Source: Amphibacillus sediminis NBRC 103570 (GTDB lineage Bacteria > Bacillota > Bacilli > Bacillales > Amphibacillaceae). Taken from it: a DNA stretch of 64,000 nt. This document shows, in pieces, positions 1-10,821 of the stretch (position 1 is its first letter; each line of letters begins with the position of its first letter). The stretch spans positions 1-64,000 of the forward strand of contig NZ_BCQW01000014.1 of the NCBI RefSeq assembly GCF_001552275.1. Reading direction: 5' to 3'. The notes beneath the pieces were generated by a model that did not search any database, had not been told where the DNA came from, and worked only from the letters and a program-made list of their open reading frames with translations. The position numbers and the translations under genes were made by a program.

Positions 1-143
1 ATCTAACATTCCATTCATCTCAAGGTTTCTTAAACAATGATTTTTTTAGTAACTTTAATACTTATTTAAAATAGCATAATTAAATGCATTAGTTTGTAGA
101 AAATTGTCATATTTGAACAATTCACAAAATTGGCATAAACTCT

Positions 144-699
144 ATGGGACAGGCAAAGGTATTTGGACTAAGAAGAAGGATTCCGATTAAAAAAAAATCC
201 TCTTCTTGTCGATATGCCTGAAGCAACCTATCACTATCATGTAAAAGTTCTAATATTTAAAAATTCACATGAACGCTATAAATGTATTACAGGAGAACTA
301 AAGAGATTAGGGTATACTATCGTTTTACAAAAAGAAACAAGTTAGGTTTGACCATAGTGATGGCAAAGGTTCTGGATTTAGTATCGTTTTTTTCTTAGTC
401 AAGATTGGGATAACTCAGGACTTACTCCTTTAGCGATCTATTCAGAAATCTATAGGCTCAACTCAAAGAATTTATTTCTTAATATTTTCTTTACTGTCAT
501 AGCACTAGTAATTATATTTTTGTTTATAAGCATGGGTGTTCTGCCAATGCTATTAATTCCTATGCTTATTTTTCTGAAGGACCGAAAAGATAGTGCAATG
601 AACCTTCTGAAAGCAGAGCTACTAAAAGAGCGTATTAATGAAAAATATCGCCCCGAATTAACGAGACTTTATTTTATCTATGGAGTATATGATTTATAG
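144..699 (+). pseudogene. frameshifted remnant of a membrane protein gene
   Basis: No intact frame spans this stretch, but coding-like segments in successive frames join if the reading frame slips at three homopolymers: the A run at 189-197, the A run at 329-333 and the T run at 387-393. The joined product would have a basic N-terminal part containing PEATYHYHVKVLIFKNSHER, a middle part with QDWDNSGLTPLAIYSEIY, one or two hydrophobic segments (FFTVIALVIIFLF, then LPMLLIPMLIF) and a charged C-terminus ending at the TAG at 697-699. I do not recognise the family. Three slips at homopolymers could be decay or sequencing error. There is no good ribosome binding site before the ATG at 144, so the true 5' end is unknown. 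Confidence 0.4.
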
Positions 700-860
700 G
701 ATTGTCCTGATAAATGTTGTAACATGTATATATCTCCAATAGTTTAATCCAAACTAAACATATTTACCGTGGTGAACACTTTCAATATTCCTGTTTGTAT
801 ATGTATTTGGGTTCTTTCTTCTTGCATAAAAAGTATAAAACACTTACCTTTTCTTTGATG

Positions 861-1214
861 CTATTCATCTAACACCCTTACCACCTCACAAGGAATCCAT
901 CCCCATTCCAAATCATCCGTTCTACAATACAACCAGTTATTTAACTCCTTTTGAGAAAATAATCTATCTTGTTTTTTAACTGTTAATTCATGGGCAGAAT
1001 AATCTTCTTTCACAATAGAAATGTTTCCTTCAAGAGGTGATGTCAATATTTGTTTGGGAACCCACCCTTCTTTTTCGGTTATTAAGGATTTACAATAAAT
1101 CCAGTTTGGATATTCAGTATCTTCCTTCCCATAATAAACTTTATCACCTTTTTTAAGTGTAATAGGATCAGGATAACATGAAGTATACGGCTTTATAACG
1201 ATATATCGCTTCAA
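861..1214 (-). CDS. small protein with two SH3-like repeats
   Basis: The 117-residue product holds two similar halves. Each has a short acidic or lysine-rich stretch, a D-K/R core and a W-[IL]-Y-C-[KR] segment followed by GW-[VI]-P (WIYCKSLITEKEGWVPKQIL and WLYCRTDDLEWGWIPCEVV). This is the pattern of tandem bacterial SH3-like domains. There is no signal peptide or membrane segment, so a cytoplasmic binding role is likely, but the ligand is unknown. The start is TTG, chosen because AAGGGG lies about nine bases upstream. It is a single gene, transcribed towards the window edge, with no obvious functional partner. Confidence 0.7.
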   Translation of the reverse strand: MKRYIVIKPYTSCYPDPITLKKGDKVYYGKEDTEYPNWIYCKSLITEKEGWVPKQILTSPLEGNISIVKEDYSAHELTVKKQDRLFSQKELNNWLYCRTDDLEWGWIPCEVVRVLDE

Positions 1215-1369
1215 TTAAGTATTCCCCTTTCTGCTTTTAAACATTAGCCCTTATACCAAACGCATTGCAGCAATTCAACCATACTGGTGATCTGGACCAA
1301 GTATTCAATTCTTATACCGAAAATCTGTCCTATTAGCGATAAGCCACCTTCTGGCCGACTTAAAATCAA

Positions 1370-1411
1370 ACTAAACCCGCTTAATCCCTAGTAAGGAATG
1401 AGCGGGTTTTT
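1370..1411 (-). terminator. terminator after tyrS
   Basis: AACCCGCT and AGCGGGTT form a stem around a loop of about 20 bases, just downstream of the tyrS stop codon. The tail is T-rich on the plus strand (five Ts) and weaker on the minus strand, so it may work in both directions. Confidence 0.6.
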
Positions 1412-1412
1412 C

Positions 1413-2696
<1,284 letters not shown>

Positions 2697-2697
2697 T

Positions 2698-2890
2698 TAA
2701 AGAAATAACAATCATTGAAGTGCCAACTCAACACGTCCAGACTCGAACCTATGCAACCTATATCGAAGATCTCATCATAGCCAGTACCAGCTTGAATCTT
2801 CCCAAGTAAGCGGCAAACAAGGAACTCACTCTCCCTCCCTTTTGATTCGTAGGTGGTGATAAGTGTTCTCTTGCCTCTTCTTTTCTTGTA
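2698..2890 (-). other. unexplained leader segment between T-box terminator and tyrS
   Basis: About 190 bases separate the T-box terminator from the tyrS ribosome binding site, far more than usual. On the minus strand it reads without a convincing gene. It contains GCATAGGTTCGAGTCTGG, which resembles a tRNA T-arm, but I could not build a cloverleaf around it. Confidence 0.3.
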
Positions 2891-2891
2891 C

Positions 2892-3140
2892 AAAAAAAGA
2901 GTAGTCGTCATCCCATAAAGGGACGAGGACTACTCGCGGTACCACCCTTGTTGCAAAAATTGCCACTCAAAGATAACGATACTTACTGTACCGTCTTCGT
3001 TTACAAGTTGCTGTATCGAAGAAAGCTCAAGAACGTAATTCGCTTTAGCACTATGCACTGACTTGCACCTACCGTCAGCTCTCTAAAACAGGGAATGCCA
3101 AGGCTACTTCAATCCATCATTGCCTGATTATTTACCGTTG
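2892..3140 (-). promoter_or_regulatory. T-box leader of tyrS
   Basis: On the minus strand the leader contains the T-box core AAGGGTGGTACCGCG (2931-2955 region). It is followed by a strong terminator hairpin, GAGTAGTC...GACTACTC plus seven Ts (2892-2937), whose 5' arm overlaps the antiterminator. Upstream is a long stem I region. A plausible tyrosine specifier, TAC, lies at 3035-3037 in the context GAATTACG, which resembles the GAACTCACC context of the leuS T-box in this window. T-boxes bind uncharged tRNA and then read through the terminator. Confidence 0.93.
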
Positions 3141-3224
3141 TGTTACATTAATAACACAATTTGATCACAAAAGCAAGCTCATGCTGAAAATTTATCAATA
3201 AGAACTTTTTCTCTCAGATAACTA

Positions 3225-3233
3225 TGCTATAAT
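3225..3233 (+). promoter_or_regulatory. extended -10 promoter of the penicillin-binding protein gene
   Basis: TGCTATAAT is a perfect -10 with the TGn extension. It lies 29 bases before the ATG and has no good -35 at the standard distance. GGAGG follows at 3250-3254. Confidence 0.55.
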
Positions 3234-3261
3234 ATAAGTTGGAATTTTAGGAGGTTATCAC

Positions 3262-6213
3262 ATGAACTTTAAAGATAGACTAAATAATAGTTGGCGTCAT
3301 TTTAAGCGTTTTGTTGATAAAGGAATCATTCAAAAAGTCTCAAGAATTAGCTATGATGTAGTTTGGAATATTATCTTATTCTTTATTGTAGTTGGTATTA
3401 TTGGATTTTTCTTTATCGGAGGACTTGGTGCAGGTTACTTTGCTGCATTAATCCAAGACGAGCCATTACGCACTAAAGAATCAATGGTTAGTGCTATCCA
3501 TAATTATGCTGAAACATCTGAAATTTACTTTGCCAATGATGTTTTTATGGGTGAAGTTAGCTCAGATTTGCACCGTGAGGAAACAACCTTGGATCATGTA
3601 TCAGAGAAGATCATTCAAGGTATTATTGCCACTGAGGATGAATATTTTGAAACACATGATGGTATCGTTCCAAAAGCGATCCTGCGTGCTATGTTTCAAG
3701 AACTAACAAGTGCGGATATGCAAACAGGTGGGAGTACCCTGACGCAACAGATTATTAAAAATCAGATTTTGACCAATGAGGTCTCGTTTGATCGTAAAGC
3801 AAAAGAAATTATTCTTGCTCTCAGATTAGAGCATTTTATGGATAAAGATGAAATTTTAGAGGCCTATCTCAATATCTCCCCTTTTGGTAGAAATTCAAAT
3901 GGCCGTAATATTGCCGGTATTCAAACAGCAGCGCAAGGTATTTTTAATCTAGATGCAGACGAAGTCAACCTTGCTCAAGCGGCATTCTTAGCTGGGTTAC
4001 CACAAAGCCCAATTGCCTATAGTCCATTTACGAATACAGGTGCACTTAAGGACGAGGAAGGTTTGCAGCCTGGATTGAATCGGATGCAAATCGTACTATC
4101 GAGAATGCTCCAATCTGATTATATTACTGAGGAAGAATATGAGGAAGCGTTGGCTTTTGATATTGTGGACAGCTTTGCTGGACGTAGCCAGTCCTCTTAT
4201 GAACAATACCCAGCTCTGACCGAGGAAATTCGGAGACGGACGGAAGAGATTTTCATCGAGAAGCTTGCTTTGGAGGACGGGTATACATTAGAAGAATTAG
4301 CAGAAAGCGATGAACTTAGAGAGCAATATACAATTACTGCTCAACGTGAAATAGCTCAAGGTGGTTATAAAATCCATACGACGATTAACAAAGATATTTT
4401 TGATGCTTTTCAAGATGTAGCAGCAAATTTTAATAACTATGGGCGTGATAAAACGGCCCGTAATCACAAGGGCCAAGTTATTATGACAACTGATCCTGAT
4501 ACGGATGAAGAAGTTCCACTTGTCGCACCTGAACAGGTAGGCAGTGTCTTAATTGATAATAAAAGTGGAGCAATTATTGCCTTTGTAGCTGGGCGTGACT
4601 TTGAACGGGATAATCAAAATTATGCGACAAGAGTTCGACGTTCAGTTGGTAGTACCGCAAAACCTTTGCTTGTTTATGCACCCGCTATGGAATTAGGGAT
4701 TATACAGCCAGGATCCGTAATCGCCGATGTAAACCTCGACTTTGGCAGAGGAAAAGGGTGGCCTAATAACTTTACAGCCGGACGTTACTATGGGTTGGTA
4801 ACCGTAAGAACTGCCGTGGCCAATTCTTATAACGTTTCAGCCGTGTCTGTCTTTAAAGATATACTCGATAGAGTGGATCCATTTCCCGAATTTGGAGAAA
4901 AAATGGGGCTGTATAATCACCAAGACTATTCCGAGCTTTCCTATGGAATTGGTACTTATGAATCAACAGTAGAAGAAAATACAAACGCATTTGCAACGTT
5001 TGCTAATGGCGGAAAGTTTGTTGAAGGGTATATGATCGACAGAATTGAATCAGCTCAAGGCGAATTGGTTTATGAGCATGAAAGTGAAGAAGTCGATGTA
5101 TTTTCAGCTCAAACTAGCTATCTTATGATTGATATGATGCGCGATGTTTTAACAAGAGGAACCGCTGGAACTGCAAGAGGTAATTTGCACAATCCTGGTG
5201 TCGATTGGTCCGGTAAAACAGGGACATCTAATAACAATGCCGATAACTGGTTTGTTGCAACAAATCCTAATGTTACCCTTGGTACATGGTTTGGTTATAA
5301 TTATAATCAGCCACTTGACGATGGCTATAGTAATAGGACACAAATGTTTTGGGCCGCTTTAGTTAATGCTGCAACAGAAATAGATCCTGACTTAATGGCA
5401 CCGTCATCGAGGTTTTCACAGCCAAGCAATATTGTCTCACGTTCATTTAGCCTTGTGTCTGGAAAATCGCCTTCAAGTTTGGCACAATCACTTGGTTTAG
5501 TAGGAAGTGACATATTTAATGCTGCTTATGTTCCAAGCGGAGAGGATAATAGCTTAATTAACGGTACTTATGTCATGATAAACGGTGAAGCAGTGATCGC
5601 TGGAAGCAAGACACCTGAAGAATTTACAATGGATGATGGGCTCATGTTTAACCCTGAATGGCTCAAAGAGATGGGCTATGATAAGCTTGATGACATTAGT
5701 CAACTCATACCAAGCAACAATGCTGCATGGGACTCTATTCAAATTCCCGACTTGATTGAGATATCGGATGATGGGAAAAATCCAAATTCTCCTCGTTCAC
5801 TCTCGAAATCAGGAAATCAACTGAGTTGGGCACCATCTACAAGTGGTAACGTTGTTGGCTATCGTATTTATCGAGCCGCCAATCCTGATGCTGATTTCAA
5901 ACTGTTTGATTCGACGATTGAGACTGAAATTAGAATAAAAGGCTCAGGGGTTTATCGAGTAGTGGCAGTGGATTACTTTGGTCGTGAGTCGGAACCAAGT
6001 CAACCTTTGGAAGACGGCGATTTTAAAGATAATGATAAAAAAGACGATGATCAACCGGCTTCTAAGCCTAAAAAAGATTCGAATGGTAATAAAAATAAGC
6101 CAAATAATCAAGACCAGAAAGATGACGATACTGATCAAACTGACTCGGATTCAGATGACGACAATAACGATCAAGATGTTGACGATAATCCAGATGAAGA
6201 TGATAATGAATAA
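3262..6213 (+). CDS. class A penicillin-binding protein (transglycosylase/transpeptidase)
   Basis: Bifunctional peptidoglycan synthase anchored in the membrane. A membrane segment spans about residues 35-63. The glycosyltransferase (GT51) domain shows EDEYFETHDG at 125-134 and TGGSTLTQQ at 155-163. The transpeptidase domain shows STAK with the acylated serine at 464, SYN at 522-524 and KTGTS at 652-656. A fibronectin type III domain begins near residue 844 (QLSWAPSTSGNVVGYRIYRA). The last 60 residues are mostly D, N, K and E. The layout resembles PonA of Bacillus, though at 983 residues it is longer than usual because of the tail. The ATG at 3262 follows GGAGG at good spacing. A clear terminator follows. 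Confidence 0.95.
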   Translation: MNFKDRLNNSWRHFKRFVDKGIIQKVSRISYDVVWNIILFFIVVGIIGFFFIGGLGAGYFAALIQDEPLRTKESMVSAIHNYAETSEIYFANDVFMGEVSSDLHREETTLDHVSEKIIQGIIATEDEYFETHDGIVPKAILRAMFQELTSADMQTGGSTLTQQIIKNQILTNEVSFDRKAKEIILALRLEHFMDKDEILEAYLNISPFGRNSNGRNIAGIQTAAQGIFNLDADEVNLAQAAFLAGLPQSPIAYSPFTNTGALKDEEGLQPGLNRMQIVLSRMLQSDYITEEEYEEALAFDIVDSFAGRSQSSYEQYPALTEEIRRRTEEIFIEKLALEDGYTLEELAESDELREQYTITAQREIAQGGYKIHTTINKDIFDAFQDVAANFNNYGRDKTARNHKGQVIMTTDPDTDEEVPLVAPEQVGSVLIDNKSGAIIAFVAGRDFERDNQNYATRVRRSVGSTAKPLLVYAPAMELGIIQPGSVIADVNLDFGRGKGWPNNFTAGRYYGLVTVRTAVANSYNVSAVSVFKDILDRVDPFPEFGEKMGLYNHQDYSELSYGIGTYESTVEENTNAFATFANGGKFVEGYMIDRIESAQGELVYEHESEEVDVFSAQTSYLMIDMMRDVLTRGTAGTARGNLHNPGVDWSGKTGTSNNNADNWFVATNPNVTLGTWFGYNYNQPLDDGYSNRTQMFWAALVNAATEIDPDLMAPSSRFSQPSNIVSRSFSLVSGKSPSSLAQSLGLVGSDIFNAAYVPSGEDNSLINGTYVMINGEAVIAGSKTPEEFTMDDGLMFNPEWLKEMGYDKLDDISQLIPSNNAAWDSIQIPDLIEISDDGKNPNSPRSLSKSGNQLSWAPSTSGNVVGYRIYRAANPDADFKLFDSTIETEIRIKGSGVYRVVAVDYFGRESEPSQPLEDGDFKDNDKKDDDQPASKPKKDSNGNKNKPNNQDQKDDDTDQTDSDSDDDNNDQDVDDNPDEDDNE

Positions 6214-6216
6214 TGA

Positions 6217-6248
6217 TTAGCGAAGGGGAAACCTTCGCTAATTTTTTT
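6217..6248 (+). terminator. terminator after the penicillin-binding protein gene
   Basis: TTAGCGAAGG and CCTTCGCTAA form a ten-pair stem with a small loop, followed by seven Ts. Confidence 0.9.
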
Positions 6249-6250
6249 AT

Positions 6251-6289
6251 GGTCTTTGCCCCCTGGCTATGTCAGGGTTTTCAAAGACC
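6251..6289. other. hairpin abutting repeat A copy 1
   Basis: GGTCTTTG and CAAAGACC are the ends of a 39-base inverted repeat with an inner CCCTG/CAGGG pair. It touches the first base of repeat A copy 1. It is not part of the A consensus and has no T run. Confidence 0.5.
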
Positions 6290-6496
6290 ATAAAGTGAAA
6301 CTTCGTTCAGTGGGGGTTTCGATGCACAGGATATGCTCGTGCAGACGTTACGACACGACGGCGCGAACTTAGTCAGCTTCCGCTCAACGAAGTTGAACCA
6401 ATCGGCCGTTATGGTTGTTGGATCTCCCACTTAGACATGGTGTGTTTCCTTATTTCTTGTAGTGAGAGTCTAATAGCCAGTTACACTACAAATAAA
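6290..6496 (+). repeat. repeat A, copy 1 (modules I and II)
   Basis: Begins ATAAAGTGAAACTTCGTTC and ends CCAGTTACACTACAAATAAA. It has the outer arm with its inner region and the CTCCCACTT hairpin, but lacks the GGGGC module. The 3' half of the first stem is degenerate. It lies between convergent gene ends (penicillin-binding protein and motS). Confidence 0.9.
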
Positions 6497-6553
6497 AATA
6501 GTAGCACAGACTAAATCTTTGATCTGTGCTACTTTATATAGGGACTACTATAC

Positions 6554-7306
6554 TTAATTAAATGATTGAGATAACTCTAAGATAACAATTTCAACACGAC
6601 GATTACGTTGCCAGTTTTCTGGTGAATCATTTGGTACAATTGGGCGAGTATCCCCATAACCGACGGCCATAAATCTATCGCTATCAAAGTCATTTGTTGC
6701 TAAAATATGACGAATGACACTACTAGCACGTGCTCCCGATAACTCCCAGTTTGATGGGAATTGAGCGGTAGAAATAGGACGATCATCTGTATGCCCTTCT
6801 ACACGCACACTATTCGGAATATTACTTAACAATAAGGAGACTTTGTCTAAAAACGGTTCGCCAGCAGCTTTTATTTTAGCCTCAGCTGTATCAAATAGAA
6901 TACGCTCCTGTAAAATAAGAACGATACCTTGGTCGGTACGATTGGCTGAAATAACCTCTTCTAGCTGATTCTCTTCAAGGAACTCCTCTACTTCAGCGAG
7001 TAGCTCCTCTAATGATTCCTGATTAGCATCTTCTGAATCCTGCATAAAGTTCTCTTTTACAGGTCCCTCATTCTCGTTGAAGCGATCAACGTTGCCACTT
7101 GTTTGTTCACTATCAAAAGTAGTCATAAAACCATCAAAGATCATCCGATTCCTAAATGACTCGGCAACCACTTCAAAACGGGCGACATCGATCTGTGACA
7201 TGGAAAAAAGCAGAATAAAGAACACCAAAATCAAGGTAATCATATCTGAGTATGTCGTCATCCATTGTGGACTTCCTTTAGGTGGCTTTTTATTAGGACG
7301 CTTCAT
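6554..7306 (-). CDS. motS: flagellar stator protein MotS (MotB family)
   Basis: Peptidoglycan-anchored half of a flagellar stator. The 250-residue protein has one membrane segment (about residues 22-40) opening with the ion-binding aspartate D21 in TYSDMITLILVFF. A glutamate-rich linker follows, then an OmpA-like peptidoglycan-binding domain with VRVEGHTDDRPI. The ATG at 7306 is preferred over an upstream in-frame start because GGAGGG sits eight bases before it. It overlaps the end of motP by 14 bases. The ccpA-motP-motS order is that of the sodium-driven MotPS stator of Bacillus, which is why I choose MotS over MotB. Ion choice is inferred. Confidence 0.88.
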   Translation of the reverse strand: MKRPNKKPPKGSPQWMTTYSDMITLILVFFILLFSMSQIDVARFEVVAESFRNRMIFDGFMTTFDSEQTSGNVDRFNENEGPVKENFMQDSEDANQESLEELLAEVEEFLEENQLEEVISANRTDQGIVLILQERILFDTAEAKIKAAGEPFLDKVSLLLSNIPNSVRVEGHTDDRPISTAQFPSNWELSGARASSVIRHILATNDFDSDRFMAVGYGDTRPIVPNDSPENWQRNRRVEIVILELSQSFN

Positions 7307-8120
7307 TGGCCACGCCCTCCATCGCACCATTTCCTTCTACGGCCCGACGATTACGCATATCATCAGATAAAAATGCACTTAATTTTTCTTTTAATATTCG
7401 TGGATTTTGTCCCGATTGAACACCAATTACACCTTCAATAACAATCTGTTTCATAAAGACTTCTTCATCCGTTTTACTCTCTAATTTACTAGCCATAGGC
7501 AAAAAGACAAGGTTAGCCATTACAGAGCCGTATAAAGTAGTTAGTAAAGCTAATGCCATTTGCGGTCCTAGAGTTGAAGGATCATTTAAATCATTAAGCA
7601 TTAAAACTAGCCCAATAAGAGTCCCAATCATCCCCCAAGCCGGTGCATACTCTCCAGCTTTTTCAATGATCTGACGCCCTTTAGAGTGGCGATCCTCCAT
7701 AGCGGTAATCTCTGCCGTCATAATATCTTGAATGACTTCCGGCTCGATCCCATCAATCGCGAGTAGCACACCTTTCTTAATAAAGCTGTCCTCAACATTT
7801 TCAATTTCATTCTCTAAAGCCAATAATCCTTCTCTACGTGCACGCTCAGATAGTCGCTCAAATAACTCAATCAAATCCTCTAGATTATACTGGTTTTGGT
7901 TAAATGATTCTTTGAGTACACGGCCTGTCAATTTAACTTGATTAACATTAAAGTTAATCAAAATCGCAGCCATGACACCACCTAGTACAATAACAACAGA
8001 GGAAATGTCGACAAAAGCGATAAAGCCCGTAAAGCTACCACTGTTCATTATGATACCAAAGGATATCATAATGAATCCTAGAGTTATACCGATAGGTGTT
8101 AAAATATCTGTTTTCTTCAT
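7293..8120 (-). CDS. motP: flagellar stator protein MotP (MotA family)
   Basis: Membrane half of the stator, pairing with MotS to convert ion flow into torque on the flagellar rotor. The 275-residue protein has four hydrophobic segments: about 10-28, 35-55, 155-175 (GMIGTLIGLVLML) and 185-205. A charged cytoplasmic loop of about 100 residues between the second and third contains RARREGLLALE, the family's rotor-contact region. The ATG follows GGGAGAG. It sits directly downstream of ccpA as in B. subtilis, probably as a motP-motS pair. Confidence 0.92.
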   Translation of the reverse strand: MKKTDILTPIGITLGFIMISFGIIMNSGSFTGFIAFVDISSVVIVLGGVMAAILINFNVNQVKLTGRVLKESFNQNQYNLEDLIELFERLSERARREGLLALENEIENVEDSFIKKGVLLAIDGIEPEVIQDIMTAEITAMEDRHSKGRQIIEKAGEYAPAWGMIGTLIGLVLMLNDLNDPSTLGPQMALALLTTLYGSVMANLVFLPMASKLESKTDEEVFMKQIVIEGVIGVQSGQNPRILKEKLSAFLSDDMRNRRAVEGNGAMEGVANEAS

Positions 8121-8213
8121 ATGCTCTCTCCCTAACTAACGTACAATCTTGGATGACTTACGAATCATGCCAAGGATTTGCATTTATTGATATTTTTTAT
8201 ATCGGCAGTAATT

Positions 8214-9209
8214 TTATTTTGTTGAGCTTCTTTCTATAATTTGGTGAGGTAAAATGACATTTGTATCAGCCACTTCTTCCTTATTCATGAATTTGGTTAA
8301 TAGGCGCATGGCTACCGCACCAATATCATACATAGGTTGTACGATGGTAGATAAGGTCGGGCGTACCATTGTTGCTAATCTTGTATTATCAAAACCAAAT
8401 ACTTCAATATCATCTGGAACATTTAATCCTTTATCTTGGATAGCATGAATTACACCTAAGGCCATTTCGTCAGAAGCTACAAAAATAGCTGTAGGTCGTT
8501 GATCCAATTTTAATAACTGATCAGCAGCTTCGATACCAGATCCGTACGTGAAGTCTCCACGAATAATATAATCTTCATTCAAGGTTCTTCCAGTTTCCTC
8601 TAAAGCTCTTAAATATCCATGGTATTTCAATTCATTAGCCGCTGTTTCCTCAACTCCTGTCACAAAAGCTGGGTGTGCATGACCATTCTCAATTAATAGC
8701 TTGGTTGCCTCATAGCCAGCGACCTCATAATCAATATTTACCGACGGGATTGCCTGAGTTGGATCGACTGTTGCAGCTAATGCAACAGGAACTGGCGAAG
8801 TCTTAAATTGTTGAATATGTTCCTCAGTTATACGTCCTCCCATAAAAACAATACCGTCAACTTGTTTTTCAAGCATTGTATTGATTAGTTTAACTTCCTT
8901 ATCAATATTTTGATCAGAGTTACTTAAGATAATATTATATTTATACATATTAGCTATATCATCAATACCTCTAGCTAATTCAGAAAAGAATATACTCGAA
9001 ATATCTGGAATGATCACGCCTACTGTTGTCGTTTTTTTACTAGCTAGTCCTCGTGCAACAGCATTTGGACGATAACCTAATCGCTCAATTGTTTGCATAA
9101 CCTTTTTTCGTGTAGCTGGCTTTACATTGGGGTTCCCATTCACCACCCTTGATACAGTTGCCATCGATACATTGGCTTCACGTGCAACATCATATATTGT
9201 TACATTCAT
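8214..9209 (-). CDS. ccpA: catabolite control protein A (LacI family)
   Basis: Global carbon regulator that binds cre sites with HPr-Ser-P as corepressor. The 331-residue protein opens with the helix-turn-helix [20 protein letters not shown] and the hinge helix [14 protein letters not shown]. It continues as a periplasmic-binding-protein-like core ([32 protein letters not shown]). Length matches CcpA (about 334). The ATG at 9209 is the start. A TTG five codons upstream lies inside its ribosome binding site (TTGGAGG) and is not used. Neighbours aroA upstream and motPS downstream match B. subtilis. Confidence 0.96.
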   Translation of the reverse strand: MNVTIYDVAREANVSMATVSRVVNGNPNVKPATRKKVMQTIERLGYRPNAVARGLASKKTTTVGVIIPDISSIFFSELARGIDDIANMYKYNIILSNSDQNIDKEVKLINTMLEKQVDGIVFMGGRITEEHIQQFKTSPVPVALAATVDPTQAIPSVNIDYEVAGYEATKLLIENGHAHPAFVTGVEETAANELKYHGYLRALEETGRTLNEDYIIRGDFTYGSGIEAADQLLKLDQRPTAIFVASDEMALGVIHAIQDKGLNVPDDIEVFGFDNTRLATMVRPTLSTIVQPMYDIGAVAMRLLTKFMNKEEVADTNVILPHQIIERSSTK

Positions 9210-9258
9210 AAATTCTACCTCCAATAGTCAATATAATAGTTAGTCTGCTGTTATGTAC

Positions 9259-9287
9259 AGTATAGCATAGAGTAGGTCTTTCCATAC
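9259..9287 (-). promoter_or_regulatory. probable ccpA promoter
   Basis: On the minus strand TGCTATACT is an extended -10 (hexamer at 9259-9264). The hexamer 17 bases upstream, GTATGG, is a poor -35. It lies about 50 bases before the ccpA ATG. Confidence 0.45.
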
Positions 9288-9299
9288 TATTCCAAAGCA

Positions 9300-9649
9300 C
9301 AAACCTTTAAAATATATATATTAGTATATCAAATTAATTTAAACAAGTCTGTTTCTTGAACCAGTTTTCGATCAAGAATCTTTTAAGAGTATCTGCTCAA
9401 ACCAAATATAGTAGCAAATCGATCAAAGTGGCAATGTTTTAAGCAAGGTGCCTATGCCCTTAGATACATGACTCGTGCAAAAACCAGCCAACAATGAGGT
9501 GTGCTGCTTATCATGCAGCGCTGCTAATGTTTTGAACAACCTTTTATAAGGACAAATAGCCCTATTTACTCCAAACACTCGGAACTAAAACGGGCTATTT
9601 GTCAAAATGGAGTAAAACATACTCCTCATGATAAAATCTATCCAATAAG
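9300..9649. other. intergenic region between ccpA and aroA
   Basis: AT-rich, without a gene. It contains one inverted repeat, GACAAATAGCCC (9551-9562) and GGGCTATTTGTC (9592-9603), with a loop of about 29 bases. This may end aroA transcripts, though there is no good T run. I see nothing else. Confidence 0.4.
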
Positions 9650-10720
9650 TTATTTATTAACAATCTCAGTCATAAACTGATCAAATTGTTTGAAATCCAT
9701 TTGTTGCTGTGCATCAGACAAAGCCACAGCTGGGTCTGGGTGTACTTCAGCCATGATTCCATCTGCACCAATAGCTAAGGCAGCTTTAGCAGCTGGTATT
9801 AACAAATCTCGGCGTCCTGTCGAATGGGTTACATCCACAATAACTGGTAAATGCGTTTCTTGTTTTAGGATTGGCACGGCTGTAATGTCTAGTGTATTAC
9901 GTGTCGACGTCTCATAAGTACGAATACCACGTTCACATAAAATAATTTGGCCATTGCCTCTTGAGTTAATATACTCGGCCGCATTAATAAAATCAGATAC
10001 AGTCGCAGACATACCACGTTTCAAGACAATTGGCTTATTTATTTCTCCAGCTGCTTTAAGCAATTCAAAATTCTGCATATTGCGTGCACCAATTTGAATG
10101 ACATCGAGATACTCAGCTGCCTTCTCCATATCTGCCGGACTAACAATTTCACTTACGACAGCTAGCCCATACTCATCTGCTACTCGCTTTAAAATTTCAA
10201 GCCCTTCAAACCCTAACCCTTGAAAATCATAGGGAGAGGTTCTCGGTTTAAACGCACCACCTCGAATGACTTTTAACCCTTTTGCTTTAATCTGTTCAGC
10301 TACTTGAGCGACTTGTTGGTAGCTTTCAACAGCACATGGACCAAAAATATAGTGGGGATCACCATCACCAAAGGCTGCGCCATTGATATCAATAATTGTA
10401 TCCTCCGCTTTTCGCTCTCTTGATACTAGCAATGCTTTGCTATGATCTTTTTCTTGAAGCTCAAGACCAGCCTTGAAAATTTCTTTAAATAAATGAATCA
10501 TTGTCGCATCTTGAAATGGCCCATTATTATGCTTTTTAATTAGCTCTAACATATCACGCTCGCGTACGGGATCATACTTTTTGTCAGCTCCGTGGTTCTC
10601 CTTAACTTGTGCTGTCTGTTTTACAAGTTCACCACGCTTATTAATCAAGTCTAGTATCTCTAAATTGACTTGATCAAGCTGTGCTCTTAATTGGTCTAAC
10701 TGTTGGTTACTCATCATCAT
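9650..10720 (-). CDS. aroA: bifunctional chorismate mutase / DAHP synthase
   Basis: First step of the shikimate pathway: condenses phosphoenolpyruvate and erythrose-4-phosphate. The N-terminal 90 residues are an AroQ-type chorismate mutase helix bundle ([25 protein letters not shown]). This acts as the feedback sensor for prephenate and chorismate in the B. subtilis enzyme. The DAHP synthase barrel follows with [20 protein letters not shown] and [13 protein letters not shown]. At 356 residues, length matches the Bacillus AroA(G) fusion. Three ATG codons are in tandem; the third (10714) has the best spacing from AGGGGG and is the likely start. It is upstream of ccpA, as in B. subtilis. Confidence 0.95.
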   Translation of the reverse strand: MMMSNQQLDQLRAQLDQVNLEILDLINKRGELVKQTAQVKENHGADKKYDPVRERDMLELIKKHNNGPFQDATMIHLFKEIFKAGLELQEKDHSKALLVSRERKAEDTIIDINGAAFGDGDPHYIFGPCAVESYQQVAQVAEQIKAKGLKVIRGGAFKPRTSPYDFQGLGFEGLEILKRVADEYGLAVVSEIVSPADMEKAAEYLDVIQIGARNMQNFELLKAAGEINKPIVLKRGMSATVSDFINAAEYINSRGNGQIILCERGIRTYETSTRNTLDITAVPILKQETHLPVIVDVTHSTGRRDLLIPAAKAALAIGADGIMAEVHPDPAVALSDAQQQMDFKQFDQFMTEIVNK

Positions 10721-10759
10721 TCCCCCTAATTCATTAACTTCTTACCAACATTGTACGCA

Positions 10760-10787
10760 ATTATAAATTATGAAGTTAACCGCGCAA
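10760..10787 (-). promoter_or_regulatory. probable aroA promoter
   Basis: A perfect -10 TATAAT (10760-10765 on the minus strand) lies 16 bases from TTGCGC (10782-10787). An alternative pair, TTAACT and TACAAT, is also present. Confidence 0.4.
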
Positions 10788-10821
10788 CCTTCCACTTATA
10801 ATTGTTCTTTCTTTATTGTAG

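Noticed and set aside
2740-2780. tRNA gene near GGTTCGAGTC on the minus strand
   Set aside because: I could not form acceptor, D and anticodon stems around the T-arm-like motif.
8214-9224. Longer N-termini for ccpA, murC and ytpB starting at TTG
   Set aside because: In each case the TTG is part of a TTGGAGG ribosome binding site for the ATG four or five codons later.
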